This document shows, one piece after another, positions 9,101-17,580 of a stretch of DNA of 64,000 nt. Every line of letters starts with the position of its first letter. Position 1 is the stretch's first letter. Made by a program: the position numbers and the translations under genes. The stretch is from Acetivibrio cellulolyticus CD2 (GTDB lineage: Bacteria > Bacillota > Clostridia > Acetivibrionales > Acetivibrionaceae): contig NZ_JH556653.1 of the NCBI RefSeq assembly GCF_000179595.2, forward strand, positions 1,856,500-1,920,499, read 5' to 3'. Below the pieces are notes generated by a model, which was not told where the DNA came from, did no database searches, and saw only the letters and a list, made by a program, of their open reading frames with translations.

Positions 9101-11441
9101 GTAAATTCAGTCTATCCTGATCAGTATAGTAACCATATTCCTTTTGTGACCCATCCGGGTTTATGACTTTTGTTATATTCCCATAATCGTCTCTTTCATA
9201 GGTGGTCTTATTTCCATAAATGTCTGTCTTGCTCTTTACCTCACTATATTTATTGACAAAAATACCATCTGCAGCTTCTTCAGTAAAATACTCAATAACG
9301 GTGCTTGTTCCGTCATTCTCAACTAGCTCATTTATAGCATAATTCTGGTCAAACCTGTCCACTGTTGTTCTTGTCTTCCCGTTTATTTCACTGGTTGAAA
9401 TGGTTTCACCCGGTTTGTATGTAAAATTCGTCACCTTTCCATACATATCAGTATGCTGTGTAATTCTGCCATCATTATTGTACACTACATAATCAATATT
9501 GTGCTGAACTTTTGAACCATTCTCTATCTTTTCTGTAAGCTTAACATATTCAAGAGCTCCATCATTAGCGTAATAATTGTATTCATATATTTCATTTCCA
9601 TTTGCATCTTCTACTATTTGCAGCTTACCATAGCTGTCTAAAGTGTATACTATAGTTCTGCTTGTCAACGTATCTGTTGCAACTATCTGCGTTGAAGATG
9701 GATAAGTAATTTGAATTGTCCTGCCTGTTTGGTCCGCTATAGTGTTAATTTTACCATCACTCAAGTGTCCAATAGTTATTGTGTTACCACAATAGTCTTT
9801 AATATAGCTCAGAAGGTATTTATTATTTTTTTTATTGTATCCGTAACGAGTTCTGTCCTTTAAGGTCATTTCAAAACTATCAGTTCCCTGGAAATACGAA
9901 AGCTCTGCCCTTGAGTCCTCCCCTTTATATACCTTTGAAGGTGTTTGAGTAGGGCTTGGTGTAACAGAAGGCGTAGGTGTAGCCGTGCTGCTTGGTGAAG
10001 GAGAAACCTCTGCAAAATTAAACATACTTCCATCTGGCATATATACTCCGGCAACACTATTGGAGGTTTCTACACTTCCCTCATAACTGAATGTCCACCC
10101 GGTTCCTAACATTCCATCTTTTTCATTTTTAGAATTGTAAGTCCTTCCAATTTCCATATTCAATCCTACCCCAGCTATAGTCATATCTGTATAGGATCTT
10201 CCAAAACTTCCTGTAGGAGTGTAAATACCATCAACGCCGAAGTATCGTTCGTTGTTTTCAAGTTGAATCAGATACTGGTAAAATGTAGAAGTCGCTCTTC
10301 CGGAGGGATTAAAAGTGTATTTTGTTAACGGTTTATTTATGCCTAAATATCTAAACTTTGACAAAGTATCAGAACCATTAAATGTAATAGTAGTTTGTCC
10401 AGTTAAATCAAGCCCATTCAGATAAACTTTATTGTTTCCACCCGGCTGAAATGTATTTATTCCATTTACCTGAAAAACGTTCCCTGTTACCTGAATAATA
10501 CCATCATTTAAGTAGATGCCATTGTGAATTTGAGAAGTATTAAAATAAAATTCTCCCTTAACATAGATATAATCATCTGACTGCAGCATTTTAAGTTTTG
10601 AATTGTCTTGAATTGTATAACTGGTCATTGCAATAAGTTTTCCACCATTCAAATTAACTTCCGAGCTATTTTTCTGGGTGTAGCTTCCATATACTTTTAA
10701 CATCTTTCCATTTAAATCTAACATTCCGCCGTTAACGCTCAGATTCCTACCATATACATAATTATTTTGCAGCGTCATATTTGATGTTATCTCTTGATCA
10801 CCACATATTACTGTTATTGTGTTACTATTGGAAGACTCAACCTGTTCGCTGCCTTCTCCAGTATATGCTCTAACCACAAAAGTATTTGTATTGGTTATAT
10901 CCATTTCATACTTTTCCGTTGTAGTTGAAGCAATAGATGTACCATTCTTATAAACATGGTACCCATCCGCACCTTCTGACGGCATCCATGTCAGTATAAG
11001 ATGTCCACCGTTTAAAGTTGCATTTATTACCTCAGCGTCAAGGTTATAAGGTGCATTTACGATTTCGGTAGACAATAGTGATGTTATCAAGGTAGAAGTG
11101 CTGAGTAGCGGCGATAAACTGCCTATTACAGGCTTTGTACTTGTATTTTCTCCTATTTCCTCATGGTATTCCTTTTTTGCCTCTTCTATAATTATCTTCT
11201 CTTCTTTCTGGTATTTAGAAATCATTTCCTTTTGACTTGATCTATCATTTTCAACCTTACTCTTAAATTCCGAATATAGACTTTGAATTTCCTCTTCACT
11301 CATTTTTGTTTTAACCATACCTTCGTTTACATCAATAGCAGGCTTAAATCCTCCTGTATTTGTTGGTTCTGCAAAAGCTGAAAATGTTAGTGCTTGAAGA
11401 ACAAAAACAATTACTGTAATTAATGCTACAACTTTTCTCAT
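3105..11441 (-). CDS. Secreted RHS-repeat protein with C-terminal phage-tail-lysozyme-like domain
   Basis: A 2778-aa protein. Residues 1-24 are a signal peptide (ending SAFA). About 130-212 is a fibronectin-III-like domain, and 215-370 is an Asn/Gly-rich beta-solenoid-like stretch. A DUF6531-like segment lies around 404-460 and a Thr/Pro/Ser-rich linker at 477-504. Many YD/RHS repeats run from about 520 to 2400. The RHS core (ARYYDPQTARFLQQDTY, then NLYAYCHNEPMMYVDPTGH) ends near 2465. After a linker, residues 2600-2778 (KGWSKEAIAGLLGNMERESG, then GYGLVQWTP) resemble the phage tail lysozyme family. RHS proteins commonly form a shell around a variable C-terminal toxin, so this is probably a polymorphic toxin or wall-acting enzyme. 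The start is ATG after a GGGGGATAAAGAAAG region. Fragments of the same gene lie downstream. Confidence 0.9.
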   Translation of the reverse strand: MRKVVALITVIVFVLQALTFSAFAEPTNTGGFKPAIDVNEGMVKTKMSEEEIQSLYSEFKSKVENDRSSQKEMISKYQKEEKIIIEEAKKEYHEEIGENTSTKPVIGSLSPLLSTSTLITSLLSTEIVNAPYNLDAEVINATLNGGHLILTWMPSEGADGYHVYKNGTSIASTTTEKYEMDITNTNTFVVRAYTGEGSEQVESSNSNTITVICGDQEITSNMTLQNNYVYGRNLSVNGGMLDLNGKMLKVYGSYTQKNSSEVNLNGGKLIAMTSYTIQDNSKLKMLQSDDYIYVKGEFYFNTSQIHNGIYLNDGIIQVTGNVFQVNGINTFQPGGNNKVYLNGLDLTGQTTITFNGSDTLSKFRYLGINKPLTKYTFNPSGRATSTFYQYLIQLENNERYFGVDGIYTPTGSFGRSYTDMTIAGVGLNMEIGRTYNSKNEKDGMLGTGWTFSYEGSVETSNSVAGVYMPDGSMFNFAEVSPSPSSTATPTPSVTPSPTQTPSKVYKGEDSRAELSYFQGTDSFEMTLKDRTRYGYNKKNNKYLLSYIKDYCGNTITIGHLSDGKINTIADQTGRTIQITYPSSTQIVATDTLTSRTIVYTLDSYGKLQIVEDANGNEIYEYNYYANDGALEYVKLTEKIENGSKVQHNIDYVVYNNDGRITQHTDMYGKVTNFTYKPGETISTSEINGKTRTTVDRFDQNYAINELVENDGTSTVIEYFTEEAADGIFVNKYSEVKSKTDIYGNKTTYERDDYGNITKVINPDGSQKEYGYYTDQDRLNLLKWEKDEERSYTYYNYNNSRLLEEKYVYRTKTALLQYPELSSLNSTNSYITTYGYRSDGQIEYMIEPKLYSTVNSGNKVDTSYSYSYYADGMLQSITDPEGNSVEYTYNSSRLIESEKILLNGYTTYMSTWYEYDNNGKLERKTSCDSDSLSTAGNKSIERYVYDLVGRLIQKITPNLYNSTYDNIASHTYSAATVGYRYEYKDGTTLVIKETDAEGNVTYYTYNENGNILTKTQPDLNSAGGIERTVYSYEYDSKDRITKASATPYGEAEITLESYEYLSPEYISENNYYSVVQHTTILNTTEGLLETSRYDYAGRLVETVKEPGTGEIGTSTEYNYDGTVKSLTDGEGFTTYYFYDTQKRPVHIWTPCEGTDGVTSFYTYKRVVYDDSGNLVNEAVKIDKVSSSDFANNRETIHSSSIDTGFYKSTNEYYENNKLMTSTGMTGEKKTYYYDGAGNVNKIEEYTDDTDKITTEYTNNYLGKPAVEKLYVNEGDIYGYSYSSTGTYTVYKYNYYDKNGNRTSSNEPIYMRMEFYTYDDMNRLIGQSTSGYYGNYNETTSWTLNAQGNLLAKTDARGFTTMYKYDWRGLNRKIIDTVTVYDETSDAYVQKNSITLNWYDYAGRKIGDVSPNNYRESMEAVTFPYLAPSNICSNYNYYTYDEFGRITRSGFDGEEYIFNSTNSTWSASILDTYKQYTYDNNNNLLTETDQESDVTENEYTPQGKLLSKLDHENKQRYLPFTVKYEYDTLGRVITEKKVKSDTTQEQAEIAAQITAGTLPAGSTIDESSAVGAIVTYGYDNVLEGSIIKANKVTKTVNLTDNNGVVEKSTYDLKGKLIEYTSCKGGTEYTSTYEYNNFGKLSKAVEPYEVDGTLTSTQKIMQYNSLGNMVYVQNMMNTLTDTTDDICDLYSYNVVSSKVETQCQQRYNGNEAITTHASYDKNGNTVSTTDGNSVQTTYQYDELDRMKFSTVTAGGVVHDTTYDYDLNGNLIRTVNWRDNANKYKYDALNRLYEKKDPMNVAYEKLEYNARNLQDKSYDAYNRLTEYDYDCNGRLVSTTDPELHVASQEYDNMGNVRVKCDGEENELKYEYDILGRLEHVYNDESATTPMSSYTYYIDGTLKEQNLGGYVTTYYYNASGKLKMVCDPNGIGVSSKTETYEYTPTGELMEKLDRNGKNTTYEYDCHGRMISQFTGDSSTYVQIRVPNESTDMGYDGNGNLKKIIVETKENGVLQSRVTTQRIYDELNRVKTKTETSVDANNNTIVMGPVTYNYDIITGVNAGEVKEQSVYPGSNSVDKVYDAAGRLKTVTSDGQTTVYDYYDDGRRESITYNDNFRQVYTYYDDGLLDTLTNQAKDDQGVFAESEYYKYCYDGAHNMTQKQERLGGPTEPTETTSYGYDCMNRLKNIYEPDINTAQRTIAYTYDSRGNRDTEIETITATNEVTYTKYEYTDNNRIQYVTKREDDQYGNIIQKRLYLHDSNGNLKNVYDITNGPSTITTNTYTLLNQLKTTLTTGINQQMENTYNAEGKRVAKTVGGTTARYFYEYDNVAFEYTNSGTISAFNVIGTNLISRETGTDKVYYFYNGHADVTDLLDSTTKNIRSQYKYDEFGNITSETYYDSTGVETIDENEIIKSQILYAGYQYDEESKYYNLQARYYDPQTARFLQQDTYMGSANDPLSLNLYAYCHNEPMMYVDPTGHAAVWLREIATKYDFEVEWDPKTKTATAVRKKDGREFNFNAPIFDGKMYIDDKNFLYNTGIETPTSASESIAASRRTSAITEDDLPNNTSSKGAYGDIVYGQTGEYGTIYTCITSDAGSGIGALTEEQKQANAKYIYNYLTAKGWSKEAIAGLLGNMERESGINPAEWQNLDTTGFGNGYGLVQWTPNKYAPEKFLEWKGLDAKKADAMAKNNPKELMDSQLKFLLITLNLEGSKEEKTKYGGEWIPTTKYGSPYKMTVNEFINSHKGAGELALVFHGSYERSEDSSTARKKRNESAQKWYDFLSK

Positions 11442-11501
11442 CTTTCTTTATCCCCCATTTTCTTTTTTAGTTTTTTATGCTTTTTAATGCAAACACTACA
11501 C

Positions 11502-11530
11502 ATTATACATAATTAATCCATTTCTGTAAA
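11502..11530 (-). promoter_or_regulatory. Sigma-A-type promoter of the RHS gene
   Basis: On the minus strand, TTTACA (11525-11530), 17 bp, then TATAAT (11502-11507). The start codon follows about 60 nt downstream. Confidence 0.65.
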
Positions 11531-11575
11531 CATAATTTCTTGACTTAATCTGGATTCAACTTATTTATACACAAT

Positions 11576-11616
11576 AAAAAGGATTACCAATCAACTTTAA
11601 AGTTGTTTGGTAATCC
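11576..11616 (-). terminator. Terminator after the beta-propeller gene
   Basis: A long, nearly perfect hairpin (11581-11616; 15 bp paired apart from one mismatch) is followed on the minus strand by TTTTTATTGTG. It lies 31 nt past the stop at 11647. Confidence 0.85.
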
Positions 11617-11646
11617 CTAAACCTAGCCTATCTAAGCTCTTTCCAC

Positions 11647-14133
11647 TTAATTTACCGGAATTGTCAAAGTTCCTTTCTCGCTCAGGTCGCTAAGGCTGTT
11701 CGCCTTATACATACCCTTTGATAGGGTATAGAGGGTATCGTTTATATAAAGTATCCTCTCAACCAGCTTGTTGGAGTCGTAATAATAACTTCCAGCCTTT
11801 AAGTATTCCTCTTTGGATATATGTGAAATTCTGCCCTTTAGTGTAAACCCTTTTTCCAAATCAAGATTGTAAACGTATGCACCCTGGAATGTAAATTCTC
11901 CATATTGCGGTACTCCCCATTCGTTTACAGCCGACTGATCTTTATTCTTAATTTCAGCTACCGATACTGGAAACGCCAACAGGTTTTTCTCCTTTGAGAA
12001 TAACAGTGCCTTGTGGTTTCTCAGCAGTTCCGAGTCAGTACCCCTGTCTCCTATCACTTCTGAGAACTTCTGTATAGGCTTGCTTACATCAGAAACATCG
12101 AACAGTGCAATCTTCATGCCCATGTAAAAACCACCGCTGGATGTCTCTATTGTATCTTTTCCAAAACCTATGATGTGATTTTCATCATATGGATGCAAAT
12201 AATCACTGTAACCTGGAATTTTCAATGCCCCCAATATTTCAGGCTTGTTTGGATTCTTTAGATCTATCACAAACAGAGGATCAACAGTCTTGAAAGTAAC
12301 TATATACCCACGGTTTCCCATAAACCTTACAGAGTATATTTTTTCACCGGGTGCTATGCCTTCAAGCTTTCCGCAAACATTCATTGTATCATCAAGCACA
12401 TATAGGTTGTTACTTGACGCATTTGCTCCAGTGCTCCATGCTTCACCGGTTGTTGTAGCTATACGGAAATACCCGTTGTTTTCATCCATAGAAAACTGGT
12501 TCAGAATCAAACCCGGTACTTCTCCCTTGCTCAGATAAGTCACTTTACTTCCGTCCAGAGAAAACTTGTATACTTTTGTTTCTCTTCTATCTACATAAAC
12601 AGGAGCAATATCAGCTTTATATACATCAGAGCTTACAGTATCATCGTATGCAATTACACCATTGTTGTAATTTGTTACAGCTACATAAAGGTTTTCATTT
12701 GAAACATATATGTTTTCTCCTGCACCAAGATAAGTCTGAATATTTGCCTTTTCATCCTCTTTTGTATCAAATGCGGAAACAATCATGTAGTTTGACTCAG
12801 CTGAACCAGGGAAATATCTTATCTGAGGGCACTCGATTTTTACGTAATCTTCACTAACTATACTATCTCTATAACACGGAGTCTGAATCTCCATATCAGA
12901 ATCAGAAGTGTAATAGATATTTTGGTACTTGTTAGATACCATATAAAGCACTGAACCTATCATTCTCGAAGAAACATAATTCCCGTCAATCTCAACTTCT
13001 CTTATTTTCTTGATGTTTGCTTTATCGCTGATGTCACATACAATAGCCTTTACACTATTCTTTTGATAATAGGGAGGCATTATGTACATCTTGTCAGCTG
13101 CTACTTTTGCATTTGGTTCCGCTGTGTTGTTTTCATAATAACTTCCTATAGCAACAAGTAAATTCCCTGTTAAATATATCTCCTGAGGTGTAAAATTATC
13201 ATCTGTAAAATCAAGTACGCTTATTATATTCATCTGGTCGGCAGGGTAAGCTTTTGCCACAACAATACGGTCATTGTTCACCTGATATATATATTGACCA
13301 TCCGTTTTTACAACATCAGCTTCATCAACTCCCTGCACTTGAACATTTGTGGTAGAATAGTCGGATTGTCCGGCACCAGCACTATTACTAACACTTTCTT
13401 TAGCAGCCGATGGAGCCTGAATGGAATTATCGGCTTTTGTATCTTGTGTTTGCGTAGCAGCTTTAACCATGAGACCTTCATCACGGTACAAGCCATAATT
13501 ATTTGAGTTTGAGTTTTTTACAAGGTTTTTCAAGACTTCTGCAGAACCTACAACCGGCAGATTATTGACCTTTGATATAACCTCATCTATCATTGATTTT
13601 TCACTTGCTGTGTCAAATATGAGCTCATTATCGCTTATTACAATAAGTCCTCTATCGTAAAATACCTTTTTCCCCACAGCTTCAGCAATACTCCTCAATG
13701 GTAGAAAAGTTCTGCCCTCCTTAATTTCAGGAGCAACATCCAGTAAAATCTTCTCCTTACCTACCTGCATAGTTTTATTTCCAATAACCAATTTTAGTAC
13801 TTTGCTGCCCAAAGTTATTGTCACGGTAGATGTCTTGGCATCCCAGCCCACTTTAGCCCCCATACTCTCTGTTATAAATCTGACAGGAACAAGAGTCCTC
13901 GATTCCTTTACAAATGGTTTTACATCTGCATTTGAGGAATCAACCTGAGTTTCTTTATTATTTACCATTGCCTGAGAACTGCCTATGTACAAAACAACCG
14001 CATTATTAAGCCGTTCTTCCATACTTTTTGGACTGGTTGAATTATTAGCTTCTACGGCTATAAACGTCTTCACAGGCATAATAGCTATTGCCAAAAGGGC
14101 CAAAATGCTTAGCATTTTCATGAATCTAGTCAT
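11647..14133 (-). CDS. Secreted protein: copper-amine-oxidase-N-like domain plus C-terminal beta-propeller
   Basis: An 828-aa exported protein with a hydrophobic signal segment at residues 8-25. Residues about 45-170 carry the copper amine oxidase N-terminal (stalk) fold, visible as PFVKESRTLVPVRFITESMGAKVGWD and EGRTFLPLRSIAEAVG. In clostridia this is a wall-associated module, not an oxidase. After a Ser/Ala-rich linker, YSTTNVQVQGVDEADVVKTDGQYIY (about residue 258 on) begins the beta-propeller domain of secreted proteins distantly related to WD40 (COG4880 type), running to the C terminus. The ligand is unknown. The AAGGAGAG ribosome binding site supports the ATG. It is flanked by its own terminator and appears monocistronic. 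Confidence 0.85.
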   Translation of the reverse strand: MTRFMKMLSILALLAIAIMPVKTFIAVEANNSTSPKSMEERLNNAVVLYIGSSQAMVNNKETQVDSSNADVKPFVKESRTLVPVRFITESMGAKVGWDAKTSTVTITLGSKVLKLVIGNKTMQVGKEKILLDVAPEIKEGRTFLPLRSIAEAVGKKVFYDRGLIVISDNELIFDTASEKSMIDEVISKVNNLPVVGSAEVLKNLVKNSNSNNYGLYRDEGLMVKAATQTQDTKADNSIQAPSAAKESVSNSAGAGQSDYSTTNVQVQGVDEADVVKTDGQYIYQVNNDRIVVAKAYPADQMNIISVLDFTDDNFTPQEIYLTGNLLVAIGSYYENNTAEPNAKVAADKMYIMPPYYQKNSVKAIVCDISDKANIKKIREVEIDGNYVSSRMIGSVLYMVSNKYQNIYYTSDSDMEIQTPCYRDSIVSEDYVKIECPQIRYFPGSAESNYMIVSAFDTKEDEKANIQTYLGAGENIYVSNENLYVAVTNYNNGVIAYDDTVSSDVYKADIAPVYVDRRETKVYKFSLDGSKVTYLSKGEVPGLILNQFSMDENNGYFRIATTTGEAWSTGANASSNNLYVLDDTMNVCGKLEGIAPGEKIYSVRFMGNRGYIVTFKTVDPLFVIDLKNPNKPEILGALKIPGYSDYLHPYDENHIIGFGKDTIETSSGGFYMGMKIALFDVSDVSKPIQKFSEVIGDRGTDSELLRNHKALLFSKEKNLLAFPVSVAEIKNKDQSAVNEWGVPQYGEFTFQGAYVYNLDLEKGFTLKGRISHISKEEYLKAGSYYYDSNKLVERILYINDTLYTLSKGMYKANSLSDLSEKGTLTIPVN

Positions 14134-14219
14134 ATCTTCAACTCTCCTTTCTTGTGATTATTATTTATTTTATATTATTTGACGTTTAAAAAGAAAAAAA
14201 GTTTCAATAAAATTATGTA

Positions 14220-14257
14220 AAAATAGAGTATACACCTCATCATGGCATATACTCTAT
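14220..14257 (-). terminator. Terminator after coaX
   Basis: TAGAGTATA (14225-14233) pairs with TATACTCTA (14249-14257). On the minus strand a TTTTTA tract follows. It is 16 nt past the coaX stop. Confidence 0.8.
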
Positions 14258-14272
14258 ATTTTCACATTTTAA

Positions 14273-15043
14273 CTATTGCTTGTTTTTCTCATAAATTATT
14301 CTTAGTCCGTCAAGCGCAAGGAAGCCATTAATTTCATCTATTGTTTCAGACTCGCTGGCAATCAGTCTTGCAAGTCCACCTGTTGCAATTACCTTTATAT
14401 TGTCTTCCTTCATTTCCTTTTTCATTCTTTTTACAATGTAATCCACCTTGCCAACATAACCATACACTATACCGGACTGCATGCTCGAAACCGTATTTCG
14501 TCCAATTACAGTATCCGGCTTGGAAAGTTCAATACGAGGAAGCTTCGCAGCTTTTTGAAACAAAGCCTCTGCCGAAATTTTTATACCCGGACATATTACT
14601 CCGCCAAGATATTCGGCATTTGATGTCACTGCGCAGAAGGTAGTTGCTGTTCCAAAGTCTACAATTATAAATGGACCACCGTATATTTCAAGAGCAGCAA
14701 CAGCATTCACAATACGGTCCGCTCCTACTTCTCTTGGATTTTCATACTTGATATTAATACCGGTTTTTATGCCCGGGCCTACTACAATAGGATCCAGCTT
14801 AAAATACTTCTTTATGGCATGCTCCAGAGAATACATAATAGGAGGAACTACAGATGCAATCAATACAGCCTCAACTTTACCGACATCAATTTTTTCATGG
14901 CTAAAAATATTCATGAAGAACATTCCGAACTCATCCGATGTCTTGTCTCTGTCTGTTGCCATCCTCCAATGATTCAAAAGCTTATTGCCTTCATATACTC
15001 CAAATACTATATTTGTATTCCCAACATCGATAACAACAATCAT
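14273..15043 (-). CDS. coaX: Type III pantothenate kinase
   Basis: This 256-aa enzyme phosphorylates pantothenate in the first committed step of coenzyme A synthesis. The ASKHA-fold phosphate motif [12 protein letters not shown] is at the N terminus. The family motifs [24 protein letters not shown] and GGVICPGI are present, and the length is normal. The ribosome binding site GGAGGA precedes the ATG. It is the last gene before the terminator and lies 23 nt after the Asn-rich gene, so the two are probably co-transcribed. In Firmicutes coaX is often near birA, as here. Confidence 0.95.
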   Translation of the reverse strand: MIVVIDVGNTNIVFGVYEGNKLLNHWRMATDRDKTSDEFGMFFMNIFSHEKIDVGKVEAVLIASVVPPIMYSLEHAIKKYFKLDPIVVGPGIKTGINIKYENPREVGADRIVNAVAALEIYGGPFIIVDFGTATTFCAVTSNAEYLGGVICPGIKISAEALFQKAAKLPRIELSKPDTVIGRNTVSSMQSGIVYGYVGKVDYIVKRMKKEMKEDNIKVIATGGLARLIASESETIDEINGFLALDGLRIIYEKNKQ

Positions 15044-15066
15044 TTTTTAGTTTTTCCTCCACATGT

Positions 15067-15606
15067 CTATACTCCCAGTCTCAAACTCCTGATCTCCTTG
15101 AGCTCAAGCTCTATTTCCTTTTCAATTCTGGTAATGTCTGTTTTTATATCATCAATAGTCTCTTCGGCTTTTATTCTGCCCATACTTCTTGAAGCATAGT
15201 TGTTATTGTAATTATGTTTTGTCGGTCCATTATCTCTGTTAGGATAAGAACCTCTTTGGTGATTGTTCTCTTTTTGATAATTATTGTCCCTGGACGAATT
15301 ATTAGAACTGCCTATATTGTTGGCATTATTCGCATTATTGGTGTTATTTGCATTACTGCTTACATTATTGGAATTATTAGCTCCATTGGGCCTGTTTGGA
15401 TATTTGCCACGATTATTATCCCTGTTGCCGGATTGCTCTTGTTCACGTGGCTTGCTTTTTTGATAATCTCTCCTTCTGTTATTGTTGTATGTGTTATTGT
15501 TGCCAGCGTTATTGCCGTTATTGTTGCTATTGCTGCTGTTAGCGTTATTATTTATGTTGTTACTGCTGCTGTTGTTACTAGTGTTAACATTACTGTTGTT
15601 AACCAC
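15067..15606 (-). CDS. Asn-rich low-complexity protein with conserved-looking C-terminal helix
   Basis: A 179-aa protein starting at GTG, with AGGAGG about 10 nt upstream. About 30% of all residues are Asn, concentrated in residues 1-140 as runs of N mixed with S, A, G and R/Q patches. The DNA there is a degenerate trinucleotide tract. The last 36 residues (from about GRIKAEETIDDIK) are ordinary sequence predicted to form a charged helix or coiled coil. There is no signal peptide or membrane segment. The function is unknown. The disordered N-terminal part could vary in length by replication slippage. It sits between the amidohydrolase and coaX. Confidence 0.6.
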   Translation of the reverse strand: MVNNSNVNTSNNSSSNNINNNANSSNSNNNGNNAGNNNTYNNNRRRDYQKSKPREQEQSGNRDNNRGKYPNRPNGANNSNNVSSNANNTNNANNANNIGSSNNSSRDNNYQKENNHQRGSYPNRDNGPTKHNYNNNYASRSMGRIKAEETIDDIKTDITRIEKEIELELKEIRSLRLGV

Positions 15607-15702
15607 TGCGATACCCCCTCCTGGAATGTTTTCTTAAAAAGAATAATTTATGTTAAATTCATTTACGAACTTATATTTTATAATACAAATTCAATTACTA
15701 CT

Positions 15703-16512
15703 TCATATTTCCAACAGCTCTTTGGCATTCAAACCCAAAATGGCTTTCTCAACATCCGGGTCAAAAGAAAACTCCCTGATTTTTTCTACTTCTTCACTTT
15801 GATCTCCCCAAGGTGAATCAGTGGCAAAAAGAATCTTCCTGTAACCATGGTTATTTATAATTCTCCTAACCTGCTCCTCACCCATAACGCGCACGCTATA
15901 TGATGTATCTAAATAAATCCCGGTACCTACCAAATATTCCTCCACGCCATCCCAATACGAAAAACCGCCCATATGCGCCGCTACAAACTTTCCTTCCGGA
16001 AAAGCATCTATAACACTTCGCAATCTTTCGGGTGTCGCATGGTAAGGATAAGGAAGCCCTATATCCATCCCGGCGTGAAATAATATTACAAGCCCGAGAT
16101 CAACAGCCAATTCATATATCGGATACATTTTTATATCATCAACAAAAAATTTCTGGTAATCAGGGTGTAGTTTAATACCTTTAATACCCATTTCCTTCAA
16201 CCTTAAAAGTTCATCCCTCCAATTCTCATTTTCAGGGTGAACACTTCCAAAAGCCACAATGCTATCATCCTGTATGGAAGATGACCATGTATTTATTTTT
16301 TCTGTTTGTGAAGGTTTTGTTGCTATGGAAAGGACAACGGATTTATCAATACCAGCCTTTTTCATAGACTCCTTTATGCTATTAACAGTTCCATCAAGCC
16401 TTGCCTCAATCTTCGCACGTTTTGCCAACTGGGGTACAGCTTTAGGAGCAAGCTCATCCGTAAAACAATGCACGTGAAAATCTATAATCATTCTTACCAT
16501 TCTCTCTTTCAT
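15703..16512 (-). CDS. Amidohydrolase-family (TIM-barrel) metal-dependent hydrolase
   Basis: A 269-aa protein of the amidohydrolase-2 type (COG2159). The metal motif DFHVH is at residues 11-15. GIKLHPDYQ, ILFHAGMD, AAHMGG and the late Asp in FATDSPWGD fit the family's metal-ligand and catalytic positions. The substrate cannot be told from sequence; relatives include decarboxylases and hydrolases. Start choice is uncertain: three in-frame ATGs occur in the first eight codons (16512, 16500, 16491). The last fits the family best and has AGAGAG upstream. It follows birA by 28 nt in the same direction. Confidence 0.8.
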   Translation of the reverse strand: MKERMVRMIIDFHVHCFTDELAPKAVPQLAKRAKIEARLDGTVNSIKESMKKAGIDKSVVLSIATKPSQTEKINTWSSSIQDDSIVAFGSVHPENENWRDELLRLKEMGIKGIKLHPDYQKFFVDDIKMYPIYELAVDLGLVILFHAGMDIGLPYPYHATPERLRSVIDAFPEGKFVAAHMGGFSYWDGVEEYLVGTGIYLDTSYSVRVMGEEQVRRIINNHGYRKILFATDSPWGDQSEEVEKIREFSFDPDVEKAILGLNAKELLEI

Positions 16513-16540
16513 TCAACCAAATATTATAACCAAATTACCC

Positions 16541-17545
16541 CTATACATATCCTAAAAGGCCTCTTACCCACACTTCACCCGACAAGACCTCTTTTACAGT
16601 ACCATCTTCGCATTTTACTATGAGTTTTCCATCTCTGGTAATGCCCTCTGCAATGCCAATGCACTGCTTATCCTTGTAGGTCATACTCACTTCTTTACCT
16701 AAAGTAACCGAATACTTCTTCCATTCTGAAATAATTTCTTCAAAAGCTCCGCTATTAACTTTATCATATATTTCTTCAAACTTTAATAGGATTGCTCTAA
16801 TTAATTCACTTCTTTTTAAGAGTTTTTGGTTATCTAAAGTCTCTTCCATACATATCCTCAAAGAAGTAGCCTTATCTTTAAGCTCATCAGGAAAATCATT
16901 TACTTTTTGGTTTACATTTAATCCTATGCCCAAAACCAGAAAATTGATCCTGTCTATCTCCATATTCATTTCTACCAAAATACCGCAAACCTTTTTGCCA
17001 TTTATTATTATATCATTTGGCCATTTTATTCCTGCCTCTATTTGAGCAACCTCTTTGAGAGCTCTTACAACTGCAATTGAAGCAGCAAGCGTAATTATCT
17101 GCACCTCTTCAAATGGGATATCAGGACGCAATACAAGAGACATCCAAACGCCCTTTTTATCAGAAGAATTCCACTCTCTTCCCAGCCTTCCGCGACCGGA
17201 TGTCTGAAAATCAGCTACAACCAGGGTTCCTTCTTCGCACCCTTCCAGTGCAATTTTCTTTGCATAATTATTGGTTGAATCAATCTTACCAAAATGTGCA
17301 ATATTTCTTCCAAGCACCTTTGTCTTAAGGTCTTCGCTTATCTCAAAGGCATTAACGACATCAGAATTCTGATTCAGCCTATACCCCTTCTTAGGTGAGG
17401 ACTCAATAATATAGCCTTCCTCTTTCAATTCATTGATGTTCTTCCATATGGCAGTTCTTGACACCCCTAAAACAGTACTTAAGCTTTCACCTGAAATATA
17501 GTCTGAAGGGTTTTCTTTAAGCTTTGTCAAAATTTCTTTTTTCAC
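16541..17545 (-). CDS. birA: Bifunctional biotin--protein ligase / biotin operon repressor
   Basis: About 334 aa. An N-terminal winged helix (about 1-60, with TVLGVSRTAIWKNINELKEEGY) is followed by the class II ligase domain with GRGRLGREW (biotinyl-AMP binding), KWPNDI and GILVEM, and a small SH3-like C-terminal domain. It attaches biotin to carboxylase carrier proteins and, as adenylate-bound dimer, represses biotin genes. I chose GTG at 17545: AAGGA lies 6 nt upstream, whereas the in-frame ATG at 17560 has no ribosome binding site. It is likely in an operon with the neighbouring unknown gene and the amidohydrolase. Confidence 0.92.
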   Translation of the reverse strand: MKKEILTKLKENPSDYISGESLSTVLGVSRTAIWKNINELKEEGYIIESSPKKGYRLNQNSDVVNAFEISEDLKTKVLGRNIAHFGKIDSTNNYAKKIALEGCEEGTLVVADFQTSGRGRLGREWNSSDKKGVWMSLVLRPDIPFEEVQIITLAASIAVVRALKEVAQIEAGIKWPNDIIINGKKVCGILVEMNMEIDRINFLVLGIGLNVNQKVNDFPDELKDKATSLRICMEETLDNQKLLKRSELIRAILLKFEEIYDKVNSGAFEEIISEWKKYSVTLGKEVSMTYKDKQCIGIAEGITRDGKLIVKCEDGTVKEVLSGEVWVRGLLGYV

Positions 17546-17580
17546 AATAATTCCTTCCATGGTTGCATATGATTTAGATA

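Noticed and set aside
15214-15816. 200-codon plus-strand ORF opposite the Asn-rich gene, Ile/Val-rich and seemingly membrane-like
   Set aside because: The hydrophobic composition is the antisense reading of Asn codons (GTT/ATT). No ribosome binding site is seen, and it runs into the amidohydrolase gene.
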